From contig CAAGJQ010000083.1 of NCBI GenBank assembly GCA_900770295.1, forward strand, positions 1 to 64,000: DNA of 64,000 bases. The letters run 5' to 3'. The notes under the pieces were generated by a model that was given only the letters and a program-made list of their open reading frames with translations, was not told the DNA's origin and searched no databases. The stretch comes from an uncultured Oscillibacter sp. Lineage in GTDB: Bacteria > Bacillota > Clostridia > Oscillospirales > Oscillospiraceae. The position numbers and the translations under genes were made by a program. Below, one piece after another: positions 7,672-16,495 of the stretch. The stretch's first letter is position 1. Each line of letters begins with the position of its first letter.

Positions 7672-9531
7672 TTAGTATTGAAAATGAGTTCCCCAAAAGT
7701 ATTCCAGACACTGATACGTGTGAAGTTTCTCCTGGCCCGCCTCGCTCAAATTCTCCGTCAGCACTCCGTTTTCCACATAACCGCCCACGGTTGTCAATAC
7801 CGGCAGAGTCCGCCAGATATCCGCAGTGGCCTGGGCCCACACATCGCCCTTCCAGCCGCACTGGTCAAACAGCAGGTTCATCAGGAAGCAGGAGGACACA
7901 TCCGGTCCCTCGCCCATAAAGTCGTTGTCCAGCACTTCTTTGGCGGCGTCGTTGGCCCAGATCAGGTACCGGGTGGCGTAGTAGTTGTAGAAGCCCTCCT
8001 CCGTGGAGGTGTCCAGACTGACGCCCAACTCCTGATAGGCGGAGTTGCCGTCGCCGAACCAGGGCTTGTGGTCTCCAAAGACCACCAGGACCACCGGGCG
8101 GTCCTCCTCCCGCAGCCGGTCCATCAGCCACTTCAGCTGGTCCGCCGTATCAGAGACGGAGCCCAGGTAGTTATCCACAATGTTGGTGGTGGCGGTGGAA
8201 TACCGGCCGTCGGTGTAGTGCTTGCCCCGCCAGACCTCCTCGGTATCATAGGGCCCGTGTCCCTGATAGGTAACGTTGAAGGAGAAGTAAGGTCTCCCCT
8301 CCCCGTCCCGGTTTTCCTCATACAGGCGGAAGATCTCCGGCATCAGGATCTCGTCGGTGGCGATTCCGCCTCCGGGCGTCCGGTCGCCGTAGTAGTTCTC
8401 CTGGAAGTAATAGGTCTCCATGCCCAGATAGGCGTTGACGTTGCGGCGGTTGTAGAACCACTCATAGCTGGGATGACTGCCCTCCACGTTGTAGCCCAGG
8501 CTGTCAAAATACCAGGCGTAGGAGTTGGTGCCGGTACGGTAGTTCCACTGGTCGGCGTAGCCCGTCAGCACCGCCCGCTCCGTGTTCACCGTGCCGCCGG
8601 CGAAAATGTTGGTCAGGAGGTTGCCGGTCAGGCTCTCCGCCTCCAGCTCGTGGTAGACGCCATAGGCCCTGTCCCAGTCAATACCCTCCACACCCTCAAA
8701 GCGGGAGAAGTCCGCGAAGGCCTCCAGCTGGATGGTGATGATGTCCACCCGCTCCTCCTCTGGGATGTCCTCCGGCGTGTAGGACGCCAGCAGCTGCTCC
8801 GCGTCTTTGGCGCTGTATCCCTTGGGTGCCTTGATGGTATCTGCCGAGACGCTGTGGAGGAAGGGATAGACAAAGCCCTTGGAGATATACAGCTGAGTGG
8901 AGGACCAGCGGTTGATATAATCGTAATTAGCGGTCTTGTTGTTGTAGATATCCTTGTCCGCGTAGACTTTCCCAAAGGGCACGCACAGGGCCGCTCCCAA
9001 CAGAAACAGCGGCAGCCGGACCTTCCACTTCGGAACGCCCCGCACCAGAAACAGCAGAATCAGCGTCCCCAGCACGATGCACCCCAGGCCGAACCACACC
9101 CGTTTATCCGGCGTCAGGTCATAGCTGGCAGTCTTGGCAATGGAGCCCGCCTCCCGGAGATATTTCAGGTCCTCGAACATCAGAGGGTCGTCCCGGAACC
9201 GCAGCTTGTAGTAGTTGCCCAGAGACAGCCCCCACACCACCACGGCGGAGGACAAAAACGCGATCCAGGGCCGGCCGGTGAGGGCGTACAGCAGCAGCAC
9301 CAGCGCCACCACCGGCGCGATGTTCAGCGCCAGGATCAGCGGTCTTGCCAGATAGGTCTTCATCAGGGTGTCCGGATAGTCGCCGTAGGCGAAGAAGATG
9401 GACAGCATGCCAAGGCACAATCCCGCCATCACCAGAACCGCCAGGTTCCAGACCCAGAACACCGCCTTTTTGCCCCCGGTCAGTCCGGCGGAGGATTTTT
9501 GAAACAACCAGAATTTTCTCAATGCACCCAT
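7672..9531 (-). CDS. LTA-synthase-like membrane sulfatase/phosphotransferase
   Basis: Polytopic membrane enzyme of the alkaline-phosphatase superfamily (LTA synthase/MdoB branch), which transfers glycerol-phosphate groups to cell-surface polymers. The 619 residues comprise four to five N-terminal transmembrane helices (to about residue 180), then an extracellular catalytic domain. Metal and nucleophile motifs are visible: IQLEAF, the GGTVNTERA segment holding the likely nucleophile threonine, and FGDHKPW with the metal-binding Asp-His. It lies downstream of glyS on the same strand with about 110 bases between. The exact product (lipoteichoic acid, other polyol phosphate, or phosphoethanolamine transfer) cannot be told from sequence. 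Confidence 0.82.
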   Translation of the reverse strand: MGALRKFWLFQKSSAGLTGGKKAVFWVWNLAVLVMAGLCLGMLSIFFAYGDYPDTLMKTYLARPLILALNIAPVVALVLLLYALTGRPWIAFLSSAVVVWGLSLGNYYKLRFRDDPLMFEDLKYLREAGSIAKTASYDLTPDKRVWFGLGCIVLGTLILLFLVRGVPKWKVRLPLFLLGAALCVPFGKVYADKDIYNNKTANYDYINRWSSTQLYISKGFVYPFLHSVSADTIKAPKGYSAKDAEQLLASYTPEDIPEEERVDIITIQLEAFADFSRFEGVEGIDWDRAYGVYHELEAESLTGNLLTNIFAGGTVNTERAVLTGYADQWNYRTGTNSYAWYFDSLGYNVEGSHPSYEWFYNRRNVNAYLGMETYYFQENYYGDRTPGGGIATDEILMPEIFRLYEENRDGEGRPYFSFNVTYQGHGPYDTEEVWRGKHYTDGRYSTATTNIVDNYLGSVSDTADQLKWLMDRLREEDRPVVLVVFGDHKPWFGDGNSAYQELGVSLDTSTEEGFYNYYATRYLIWANDAAKEVLDNDFMGEGPDVSSCFLMNLLFDQCGWKGDVWAQATADIWRTLPVLTTVGGYVENGVLTENLSEAGQEKLHTYQCLEYFWGTHFQY

Positions 9532-9552
9532 GTCCTTTTAAAGCGTCTGCCA

Positions 9553-9622
9553 CAGTCCCTCGGGACTGCGATAAAGAGATGAATATATCAGGGCGGCCCC
9601 GGGAGAATCCTCCCGGAGCCGC
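9553..9622 (-). terminator. Two hairpins between glyS and the sulfatase gene
   Basis: On the minus strand, a 13-bp near-perfect stem (GCGGCTCCGGGAG / CTCCCGGGGCCGC, at 9593-9622) follows glyS, then a short perfect stem CAGTCCC/GGGACTG at 9553-9568. No T-run follows the large stem, so partial readthrough is possible. Confidence 0.5.
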
Positions 9623-9644
9623 TTGGAAACAGCTTGGACTGCGC

Positions 9645-11063
9645 TTAGTATGCCAGCTTCTCAGCCAGATATGCCTTGAGTTCAGAGATGGGCAGGCGCA
9701 CCTGCTCCATGGTGTCGCGGTCACGGACAGTGACGCAGTTGTCGCCTTCCTTGGTGTCGTCGCCCACGGTGTCGAAGTCCACGGTGACGCAGAAGGGCGT
9801 GCCGATCTCGTCCTCCCGGCGATAGCGCTTGCCGATGGAGCCGGTCTCGTCGAAGTCCACCATCCAGTCCTTGGACAGCTCCTGCTTGATTTCCAGGGCC
9901 TTGTCGCTGAGCTTCTTGCTCAGGGGCAGCACAGCCACCTTGAAGGGTGCCAGAGCGGGGTGCAGGTGCAGAACGGTCCGGATATCGTCCTTGCCGTTCT
10001 TGTCCTGGCCAACGACCTCCTCGTCATAGGCCTCGCACAGGAAGGCCAGGGCCACACGGTCGCAGCCCAGGGAGGGCTCGATAACGTAGGGGATATAGTG
10101 CTCGTTGGTCTCGTGGTCGAAGTAGGTCAGGTCCTTGCCGGAGGCCTCCTGGTGACGGCTCAGGTCGTAATTGGTGCGGTCGGCAATGCCCCACAGCTCG
10201 CCCCAGTCAGTGAACGGGAAGGCGTACTCGATGTCGGTAGTGGCGCGGGAGTAGAAGGCCAGCTCCGCGGGCTCGTGGTCACGCAGGCGCAGGTTCTCCT
10301 CCTTGATGCCCAGATCCTTCAGCCAGTTGACGCAGTACTCCTTCCAGTAGGCGAACCACTCCAGGTCCGTGCCGGGCTTGCAGAAGAACTCGCACTCCAT
10401 CTGCTCAAACTCCCGGGTGCGGAAGGTGAAGTTGCCGGGGGTGATCTCATTGCGGAAGGCCTTGCCCACCTGGCAGACGCCGAAGGGCAGCTTGCGGCGG
10501 GTGGTGCGCTGGATGTTGGCGAAGTTCACGAAGATGCCCTGGGCGGTCTCGGGACGCAGGTAGCAGGTGGAGGAGGAGTCCTCGGTGACGCCGATGGCGG
10601 TCTTGAACATCAGGTTGAACTTGCGGATGGGGGTGAAGTCATGCTTGCCGCAGACGGGGCAGACCACATCCTCGTGCTCGGCGATGAAGGCGTCCATCTC
10701 ATCGAAGTTCATGGCGTCCACGTTGACTTCGGGATGCTCCTGGCCGATGAGCTTGTCGGCACGGTGGCGGGCCTTACAGGCCTTGCAGTCCAGCAGGGGG
10801 TCGGAGAAGCTGGAGACATGGCCGGTGGTGACCCAGGTCTGGGGATTCATGATGATGGCGGCGTCCAGACCCACATTGTAGGGGTTCTCCTGGACGAATT
10901 TCTTCAGCCAGGCCTTCTTCACGTTGTTCTTGAACTCTACGCCCAGGGGGCCGTAGTCCCAGCTGTTGGCCAGGCCGCCGTAGATCTCGGAGCCGGCGTA
11001 GATAAAGCCCCGGTTCTTGCAGAGATTCACGATCATATCCAGTGTTTTTTCGCTGTTTTTCAT
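9645..11063 (-). CDS. glyS: Glycyl-tRNA synthetase, single-chain (alpha2) type
   Basis: Class II synthetase charging tRNA(Gly). The 472-residue product has the family opening ([25 protein letters not shown]), a zinc-binding insertion with CKACKARH and CPVCGKHDF, the RPETAQGIF motif that holds glycine specificity, and a C-terminal anticodon-binding domain ([11 protein letters not shown]...). This is the homodimeric type, not the alpha2beta2 GlyQ/GlyS type. ATG 11063 is chosen because AGAGAGGAA precedes it and family similarity starts there. The gene is preceded by a T-box leader, so expression should rise when uncharged tRNA(Gly) accumulates. Confidence 0.96.
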   Translation of the reverse strand: MKNSEKTLDMIVNLCKNRGFIYAGSEIYGGLANSWDYGPLGVEFKNNVKKAWLKKFVQENPYNVGLDAAIIMNPQTWVTTGHVSSFSDPLLDCKACKARHRADKLIGQEHPEVNVDAMNFDEMDAFIAEHEDVVCPVCGKHDFTPIRKFNLMFKTAIGVTEDSSSTCYLRPETAQGIFVNFANIQRTTRRKLPFGVCQVGKAFRNEITPGNFTFRTREFEQMECEFFCKPGTDLEWFAYWKEYCVNWLKDLGIKEENLRLRDHEPAELAFYSRATTDIEYAFPFTDWGELWGIADRTNYDLSRHQEASGKDLTYFDHETNEHYIPYVIEPSLGCDRVALAFLCEAYDEEVVGQDKNGKDDIRTVLHLHPALAPFKVAVLPLSKKLSDKALEIKQELSKDWMVDFDETGSIGKRYRREDEIGTPFCVTVDFDTVGDDTKEGDNCVTVRDRDTMEQVRLPISELKAYLAEKLAY

Positions 11064-11424
11064 AGTGAGGTTCCTCTCTTTCTGTATTGGCCCAGGCACA
11101 AAAAAAGCCCTGAGCCGGTTTTTCGGCTCAGGGCGAATCAAAACTGATCCGTGGTTCCACCTGAATTCGTATCTGACCCGGCTGACGCCGGCTCATAAGA
11201 TTCAAACGCGCTCTGCGCTAAAAAAATACATACCGTACTTTTTTATTGAATCTAGTATGGCTGATACGCACTCTGTCCCGGTAACGGCGGGGACCGGCGG
11301 GGCATTTCCGCTCCGCGGCTCAAAGGCGCCTTCTCCCATTTTCCACAGGGACTTGCACCGACCGTCCCCTCTCTGGTGCGGAAATTCCGGGATACTGTTC
11401 CTTTTCACAGCCTTTTTGGTATCG
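11064..11424 (-). ncRNA. T-box riboswitch leader of glyS
   Basis: The minus strand carries the T-box core AGGTGGAACCACGG at 11149-11162, followed by a terminator at 11099-11133. The 5' part can form a long Stem I, and a GGC triplet at 11328-11330, in the sequence GAAGGCGCC, is a reasonable glycine specifier. Family knowledge: binding of uncharged tRNA stabilises the antiterminator and lets transcription enter the synthetase gene. The specifier assignment is inferred from sequence context, not from a folded model. Confidence 0.9.
11099..11133 (-). terminator. T-box intrinsic terminator
   Basis: Minus-strand stem CCCTGAGCCG / CGGCTCAGGG with a short A-rich loop, followed by CTTTTTTT. It lies between the T-box core and the glyS start, as expected for transcriptional attenuation. 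Confidence 0.9.
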
Positions 11425-11430
11425 TGGGTT

Positions 11431-11459
11431 ACTGTATCACGTTTTTTCCGGAATGTCAA
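11431..11459 (-). promoter_or_regulatory. glyS promoter
   Basis: Minus-strand TTGACA (11454-11459) and TACAGT (11431-11436) with a 17-base spacer. The -35 box overlaps the stop codon of the upstream membrane protein gene. Confidence 0.7.
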
Positions 11460-12418
11460 GGCCTGTCAGCCGGGCTGAATGATGGCGGTTCCGCCGGCGT
11501 CAGCACCGTGAAATCAAAGCTGTCCGCCAGAGTCTCCAAATTTTCAGTGGAAATGGGGCCGGAGGAAAAGATGTCATTAGGGTCTGTCTCCGTGCCCGCC
11601 AGTACGTTCACCGTCACAAAGGAATCTCCCAGGTCCGCGATGATCAGTCCCTTGGCGGGTCCCAGTGCCAATGTCACCGGGAGGCCGCAGGCGGTCTCAT
11701 ATACCCACTCCTGATATTGGGACACATCGTCGATGTTCAGGATCACCTCGTTGAAGCAGCCCCTGACACTGCGCCGGAACTGATAATCCGCCACACCGTA
11801 GTCCGGGATATCCGCATCCCCGTCATAGGCAAAGGTGCCGTCCTCATAGATATAACCGGTGTAGGCTGTGTTTCCATCCAGCAGAAAATTCCCCACCGCG
11901 CCGCTCCAGCCGTCCGGGAGAATCATATCGCTCCAACTATGGAGGGAAAGTCCGTATTTTTCCACAATTTCATCCAATTTGTCAGCCATCTCCTGGTTGT
12001 AGACCTGGTACAGGCTGTGTTGCTGGTCCACCTGCACATGATTTTGGTCTGCGATCTGGGCGGCGCCGGCGACATCGTAGCTGTTTAAAAAATCCTGCCA
12101 CTCCGCCAGGGCGCGGCTCTCCGGGCTGTCCAGATAACCGGACAGGCCGATCATGTCCACTGTCCGGACCTCCCGCTCCCCGGTCTCCGGGTCCATGGGC
12201 ATCGTGACTTGCTGCCGGGGCAGCAGCAGATCCCTCAGGCCGAAGAGATCGGTCGCCGCCGCCACGGTGGACAGCACCGCCAGCAGAGCAATGACCGCCG
12301 CCAACATCACAATCTTTCTGGAAATTCTCTTTTTCGGTCTCACCTCTTCCATATCCTCCCATCGGATTGCCGTGGAAGAATGGATCTGGGAAAACGTCCG
12401 CTGATACAGCTCACGCAT
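11456..12418 (-). CDS. Single-pass membrane protein paired with an ECF sigma factor
   Basis: A 320-residue protein with a short basic cytosolic N-terminus, one hydrophobic segment at about 36-55 (IVMLAAVIALLAVLSTVAAA) and a large extracellular part. It begins 8 bases inside the end of the sigma-factor gene, so the two are coupled, and by position it is the likely anti-sigma factor or signal receiver. It lacks the HxxxCxxC zinc motif of classical anti-sigma domains; the layout is like the DUF4179-type partners found in Clostridia. The ligand or stress it senses is unknown. Confidence 0.7.
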   Translation of the reverse strand: MRELYQRTFSQIHSSTAIRWEDMEEVRPKKRISRKIVMLAAVIALLAVLSTVAAATDLFGLRDLLLPRQQVTMPMDPETGEREVRTVDMIGLSGYLDSPESRALAEWQDFLNSYDVAGAAQIADQNHVQVDQQHSLYQVYNQEMADKLDEIVEKYGLSLHSWSDMILPDGWSGAVGNFLLDGNTAYTGYIYEDGTFAYDGDADIPDYGVADYQFRRSVRGCFNEVILNIDDVSQYQEWVYETACGLPVTLALGPAKGLIIADLGDSFVTVNVLAGTETDPNDIFSSGPISTENLETLADSFDFTVLTPAEPPSFSPADRP

Positions 12419-12893
12419 CCTTCCACACCTCCTTCAGCTGCCGCTTCAACAGCTCCCTGGCTCTGGACAGGCGGGTTGTCACCGCCGACTGCCGCAGTCT
12501 CAGCAGAGCCGCGATCTCCTTGGTGGAGAGTTCCTCATAGTAGAACAGGTCCAACACTGTCCGGTACTTCTCCGGCAGGGCCATCACCGCCTGATACAGC
12601 TCCCGCTCTTCCGGCCTGTCGAATGCCGGCTGGTCCGGTACAGCCTCCAACGGCACCCGCCGCCTCCGCCACGGGCTCTTCAGGGTATCCTTGCAAACGT
12701 TCACCGTCACCCGAAGCAGCCAGCGCCGCAGGTGCTCCGGGCTTTCAAAGGGCTGTCCGTATGTATACAGGCGCAGAAACACCTCCTGCACCGCATCGTC
12801 CGCATCCTGAGGCGCGCCGAAATAGTGCAGGGCAACCCGATATACCATATCCTGATGTCGGACAACGGCATCTTCAAATGAGGTTCTCTCCAT
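12411..12893 (-). CDS. ECF-type RNA polymerase sigma factor
   Basis: A 160-residue sigma-70 family protein containing region 2 (DMVYRVALHYFGAPQDADDAVQEVFLRLY, about 16-44) and region 4 with a helix-turn-helix (LSTKEIAALLRLRQSAVTTRLSRAR near the C-terminus). This two-region layout is typical of extracytoplasmic-function factors. ATG 12893 is preferred over an upstream in-frame ATG because GGGAGA lies 5 bases upstream and similarity starts there. The membrane-protein gene downstream overlaps its end. Target promoters are not known. Confidence 0.9.
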   Translation of the reverse strand: MERTSFEDAVVRHQDMVYRVALHYFGAPQDADDAVQEVFLRLYTYGQPFESPEHLRRWLLRVTVNVCKDTLKSPWRRRRVPLEAVPDQPAFDRPEERELYQAVMALPEKYRTVLDLFYYEELSTKEIAALLRLRQSAVTTRLSRARELLKRQLKEVWKDA

Positions 12894-13008
12894 GACCGTC
12901 TCCCATTTTGATACTGCTATTTGAGAAAGCCTTTGGTTTTGATCAAATTCCAGTACGAAAGCTCTCATTCATCATACGACACAGCGGGGTGTATTGTCAC
13001 ACAAACAG

Positions 13009-13040
13009 AAAAAAATCTGCCCGGAGATCTCCGGGCAGAT
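13009..13040 (-). terminator. Terminator of the rpmH-jag operon
   Basis: Perfect 24-base palindrome TCTGCCCGGAGA / TCTCCGGGCAGA immediately followed on the minus strand by seven Ts, just after jag. Confidence 0.9.
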
Positions 13041-13053
13041 AAGGGAAATGGGG

Positions 13054-13890
13054 TTATTTCTTGTCGCGGTCATAAGCCACGATGACGCGGCGGTTGGGCT
13101 CCGTGCCGGTGGAGTATGTGATGACGCCGGGCACATCCTGCAAAGCGGTGTGGATCACATGGCGCTCGTAGGCGTTCATGGGCTCCAATGTCACGCTGCG
13201 GCGGTACTTGACCACCTTGCCGGCCACCTTTCTGGCCAGATTCTGCAGACTCTGCTCCCGCTTGTCCCGATAGCCCTCGGCATCCAGCTGAATGCGGACA
13301 CGGCCGCCGGTACGGTTGACGGAATAGCTGGTCAACTGCTGGATGGCATCCAGGGTCTCGCCCCGGCGGCCGATCAGCGCGCCCAGATTTTTGCCCTCCA
13401 GAATGACCTTATAGCGGCCCTTCTCCGGCAGATACACCTTGATCTCCGCAGAGCACTCCATCTGGGTCAGCAGGCCGGACAGGAACTTCTTGATCGCCTG
13501 TGCTTTTTCGTCGTCCACTTCGGCCCCAAGATTCTGAGCGGGGGCGGCGGGCTTGCTTCCCTGAACGGAAGTTTTCTCCTGTTTCACGGGAGCAGGCTTT
13601 TCCGCCTTCTTTTCAGGCTTTCTCTCCGGCTTTTTCTCAGGAGTTTTGACGCGGGGCTGTTCCGCCTTGGGTTCCGGCTTGGGTTCTTCCTTCGGAGCGG
13701 TCTCCTCTTCCTCCTCGGGACCGTAACTCACACGGACCTTGGCAGGGCAGCTGCCAAGACCCAGGAAACCGGACTTGGCGCGTTCCAAAATCTCAACGGA
13801 CACATCGTCCCGGTCGAGGCCCAACTGTGCCAATGCCTTGCTGATGGCCTCGTCCTCGGTCTTGCCCGTTACATCGATATACTGTCTCAT
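13054..13890 (-). CDS. khpB: RNA-binding protein Jag/KhpB
   Basis: RNA-binding protein of 278 residues, encoded beside yidC in most Firmicutes and involved in cell-envelope and division control together with KhpA. Domain order: Jag N-terminal domain (about 1-52, with KSGFLGLGS), a long charged linker rich in E, K and P (about 58-130), a KH domain with the loop GRRGETLDAIQ, and a C-terminal R3H domain ending RRVIVAYDRDKK. It starts 12 bases after yidC and ends at the operon terminator. Confidence 0.95.
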   Translation of the reverse strand: MRQYIDVTGKTEDEAISKALAQLGLDRDDVSVEILERAKSGFLGLGSCPAKVRVSYGPEEEEETAPKEEPKPEPKAEQPRVKTPEKKPERKPEKKAEKPAPVKQEKTSVQGSKPAAPAQNLGAEVDDEKAQAIKKFLSGLLTQMECSAEIKVYLPEKGRYKVILEGKNLGALIGRRGETLDAIQQLTSYSVNRTGGRVRIQLDAEGYRDKREQSLQNLARKVAGKVVKYRRSVTLEPMNAYERHVIHTALQDVPGVITYSTGTEPNRRVIVAYDRDKK

Positions 13891-13902
13891 AACGGTCCTT
13901 CC

Positions 13903-15069
13903 TCAATCTTCCTTCTCATAGCGGTCCGCCTTGTAAGAGCGGCCCCGCGCATAGGGACGGTCGCCCACGCGGCCAGCCTCGGTGGTGCTGGTCTTGGCCT
14001 TTTCAGCCTTGGCGGCCTTGGCCTTCTGCGCGGCCTTCTGCTTTTCCCGCAGGCTCTGCTTTTGAGCGGCCTCCTGCTTACGCTGCTCCTGCTGCTTTCT
14101 GCCCTCTTCTATCCGCTTCTGGCGGTCGGCCTGAATGGCCTCGTAACGGGCATTTTCCTCCGCTTCCATCTTCTTGGTATAGAATTTGCCAAGGACGATC
14201 TCCTGAATGGCGGAGAACACGCTCTGGGCAATCCAGTAAATACCCAGGGCAGCGGGCATGATGAATGCAATGTACACAGACATCAGGGGCATCATGTACA
14301 TCATCATCTTGGTGGAGCCGGCGCCGGGGCCTTCCTGCTGAGGCTGCTGCTTCATGGTGACACGGGTCATCAGCAGCTGGAAGCCGCCTGCCAGAATGGG
14401 GATCAGGATCAGGCCGATGATGGGCCAGGAGAAACTGAAGTTGGAAAACGCGGTGCCGGGCGTGGCGGACAGGTCCAGACCCAGGAAATTGTAATCCAGA
14501 TCGATCCATCCCTCAATACCGGCAGCGGCTTCGGGCACATGCTCAGTAACGGCCTTGACCAGGTTGATCTGACCGTAGGGCTGTATCTGGGTGACGCCGT
14601 TGCTGATCACAGCTGCGCCGTCCTTCATCTGGACGATGGAGGACATGTCCACACCGGCGGCAGTGACTTTTTCCACCAGCTCCTGAACGACGGATTCAGA
14701 GAGCATCATAAAGTGGGTGATGGGCTGGCGCATGATGGAGTACAGGGCCAGCAGGATGGGCAGGGGCAGGAAGCTCCACAGACAGCCGCTCATGGGGCTG
14801 ACGCCCTCTTCTTCATAGAGCTTCTGGATCTCCTCGTTCATCTTGGCCTGGTTGTTGGCGTACTTCTTCTGGATCTCCTGCATTTTGCCGGACAGCCGGT
14901 TCATGCGCATCATGCTGCGCTTGGATTTCATCTGGAAGGGCAGCAGAATGAGCTTGACCACCAGGGTGAACAGGATGATGGCCATGCCGTAAGAGCCGGT
15001 CAGCGTGTAGAAAAGGCGGACCAGCCAGGCAAAGGGGATACAAATGTAATATCCGAGGGTTGAAAACAT
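13903..15069 (-). CDS. yidC: Membrane protein insertase YidC/SpoIIIJ
   Basis: Oxa1/YidC-family insertase that places membrane proteins in the bilayer, alone or with SecYEG. The 388-residue product has five hydrophobic segments, the family stretch GYGMAIILFTLVVKL-like (GSYGMAIILFTL), QMKSKRSMMRM and the C-terminal helices MMMYMMPLMSVYIAF and ALGIYWIAQSV, then a highly basic, glutamine-rich tail. ATG 15069 is chosen because TTGGAGGA lies just upstream; the longer TTG-start frame at 15084 would start inside that ribosome binding site. The basic tail probably contacts the ribosome. Confidence 0.95.
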   Translation of the reverse strand: MFSTLGYYICIPFAWLVRLFYTLTGSYGMAIILFTLVVKLILLPFQMKSKRSMMRMNRLSGKMQEIQKKYANNQAKMNEEIQKLYEEEGVSPMSGCLWSFLPLPILLALYSIMRQPITHFMMLSESVVQELVEKVTAAGVDMSSIVQMKDGAAVISNGVTQIQPYGQINLVKAVTEHVPEAAAGIEGWIDLDYNFLGLDLSATPGTAFSNFSFSWPIIGLILIPILAGGFQLLMTRVTMKQQPQQEGPGAGSTKMMMYMMPLMSVYIAFIMPAALGIYWIAQSVFSAIQEIVLGKFYTKKMEAEENARYEAIQADRQKRIEEGRKQQEQRKQEAAQKQSLREKQKAAQKAKAAKAEKAKTSTTEAGRVGDRPYARGRSYKADRYEKED

Positions 15070-15149
15070 AAGAGTTTCCTCCAAAATAAAATGAGGTCAA
15101 GATCAGAAAGAGAACAGATAAAAAAGCACCTTTTAGCTGGCTCTTCTCC

Positions 15150-15285
15150 GGCCGGATATCTCCTCCGGCCATCTCCGGCATGGCGTGTGCACGCCGGAGA
15201 TACCTTGACCTGTTTGCCGCGGGGGCAAACGCACCAGCTCAAACGCTGGTGGGGGAAATCTCAAGGGGGGAATTGTCCCCTCTTG
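15150..15285 (-). repeat. Run of five hairpins between yidD and yidC
   Basis: Five short inverted repeats follow each other: GGCCGGA/TCCGGCC (15150-15170), ATCTCCGGC/GCCGGAGAT (15171-15201), GTTTGCC/GGCAAAC (15212-15230), CACCAGC/GCTGGTG (15232-15251) and CAAGGGGGG/CCCCTCTTG (15262-15285, one G-U). None has a clear T-run. A 14-mer from the third (GCCCCCGCGGCAAA on the minus strand, 15213-15226) recurs at 29045-29058. Confidence 0.75.
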
Positions 15286-15294
15286 AATGCGGGT

Positions 15295-15504
15295 TCAGGG
15301 TACGGGGTCATATCCTCCCTTGTGAAACGGATTGCAGCGCAGGATACGCCTGAAAGCCAACCAACCGCCTTTGAGGGCGCCGTATTTATCAATGGCCTCC
15401 AGCGCGTACTGGGAGCAGGTGGGAATATAGTTGCAGCAGCGTGGACGGTAAGGAGAGATGGCGACCTGATAAAACCGGATGAGGGCCTTCATGATGTGCT
15501 TCAT
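15295..15504 (-). CDS. yidD: Membrane protein insertion efficiency factor YidD
   Basis: Small (69-residue) membrane-associated protein that helps YidC-dependent insertion. The family core is obvious: [24 protein letters not shown], then [18 protein letters not shown] at the C-terminus. The start ATG overlaps the rnpA stop codon as ATGA, and GGGGGAGG lies upstream. Length is typical of the family. Confidence 0.95.
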   Translation of the reverse strand: MKHIMKALIRFYQVAISPYRPRCCNYIPTCSQYALEAIDKYGALKGGWLAFRRILRCNPFHKGGYDPVP

Positions 15505-15848
15505 GACGCAGCCTCCCCCAGCAGGTCCAGCTTCCGGCAAAGGCGCGTGAACGTATCGTTCAGCTCCTTCCATGATGCTGTCACTGTCCGTCCGCGGGCG
15601 ACCAGAATGATATCATAGCCCTGCCTGAGCTCGCCCAGATGCAGTCGATAGACCTCCCTCAGGCGCCGCCGGGCCCGGTTGCGCACCACGGCATGCCCCA
15701 GCTTTACGGAGGCCGTGATGCCGAGGCGGTTGTGATCCAGCCTGTTTTTCCGGCAATAGATCACCATGCCGCCGCCTACCGCCGAAGCTCCCTTCTGGTA
15801 CAGCCTGCGGAACTCATAATTCTCTTTCAGTGTGACCGCTCGCTTCAT
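15501..15848 (-). CDS. rnpA: Ribonuclease P protein component
   Basis: Protein subunit of RNase P, which trims the 5' ends of precursor tRNAs together with the catalytic RNA. The 115 residues contain the family signature [15 protein letters not shown] and the N-terminal [14 protein letters not shown]. It lies between rpmH and yidD as in most bacteria, overlapping yidD by four bases. The RNase P RNA gene itself is not in this window. Confidence 0.96.
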   Translation of the reverse strand: MKRAVTLKENYEFRRLYQKGASAVGGGMVIYCRKNRLDHNRLGITASVKLGHAVVRNRARRRLREVYRLHLGELRQGYDIILVARGRTVTASWKELNDTFTRLCRKLDLLGEAAS

Positions 15849-15963
15849 ACATTTCCCCGCCTTGCCAATTTGAACAGAAACTCTTTTAGGGACGGAGGAA
15901 TCCCAAAAATTCCCGCCGTCCCTGAAGACGTCTGTTCAAGTGTCTCCCGCGCGTCCGTTTCGC

Positions 15964-16104
15964 TTAGTAGGACAGACGGGCGCGGCCCTTGGCGCGGCGA
16001 CGGGCCAGGACCTTGCGGCCATTGGCGGTAGCCATTCTCTTGCGGAAACCGTGGACCTTCTGGCCATGCAGCTTCTTGGGCTGGTAGGTACGTTTCGTTG
16101 CCAT
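15964..16104 (-). CDS. rpmH: 50S ribosomal protein L34
   Basis: Basic 46-residue protein of the large ribosomal subunit. It has the invariant L34 pattern [19 protein letters not shown]...[16 protein letters not shown]. It is the first gene of the leftward operon; AGGAGGT lies upstream of the ATG, and a consensus promoter is at 16219-16248. Between rpmH and rnpA a GGGACGG...CCGTCCC inverted repeat (about 15890-15922) may modulate readthrough. Confidence 0.97.
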   Translation of the reverse strand: MATKRTYQPKKLHGQKVHGFRKRMATANGRKVLARRRAKGRARLSY

Positions 16105-16218
16105 GTTTGAGACACCTCCTGTCAGAATTCCGGCCATCTTGCGATGGCACTTACTCGACACTCCCCCTTGCGGAAGAGCGCAGTAAACTATTATCAGGCG
16201 TCTTTTGACGCATGGATT

Positions 16219-16248
16219 AGTATAGCATATCTCCTTAAAAGGTGTCAA
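16219..16248 (-). promoter_or_regulatory. rpmH operon promoter
   Basis: Minus-strand TTGACA (16243-16248) and TATACT (16219-16224) with an 18-base spacer, about 115 bases upstream of rpmH. Confidence 0.8.
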
Positions 16249-16418
16249 TAAAAACTTGAAATTTTGGAGAAATCCATCCTTTTGCAGTCCTTTTCGGACG
16301 TAAACAAAAATTTCTTTTCAAAATATAGTGGCCTGATTCTCAAAAATATCTACATCTAGTTTTAACGGTCAGGTTTTTGCATTGGAAGAAATTTTGAATC
16401 TTATTATTAGAATAAGTG

Positions 16419-16447
16419 TTGCTAGTCTCTTGTTTTTTTGCTATAAT
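16419..16447 (+). promoter_or_regulatory. dnaA promoter
   Basis: TTGCTA (16419-16424) and a perfect TATAAT (16442-16447) separated by 17 bases, about 50 bases before the dnaA start. The surrounding 16250-16480 stretch is strongly AT-rich; I see no good DnaA box in it. Confidence 0.8.
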
Positions 16448-16495
16448 AAAAATGTATTGTTTTGTTTATTTTTTACTAGAGAGAGGTGTTTCTTT

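Noticed and set aside
7630..9582. 650-codon open frame on the plus strand
   Set aside because: Antisense shadow of the LTA-synthase-like gene, which has clear catalytic motifs on the minus strand.
12994..15063. 689-codon open frame on the plus strand
   Set aside because: Antisense shadow of jag and yidC.
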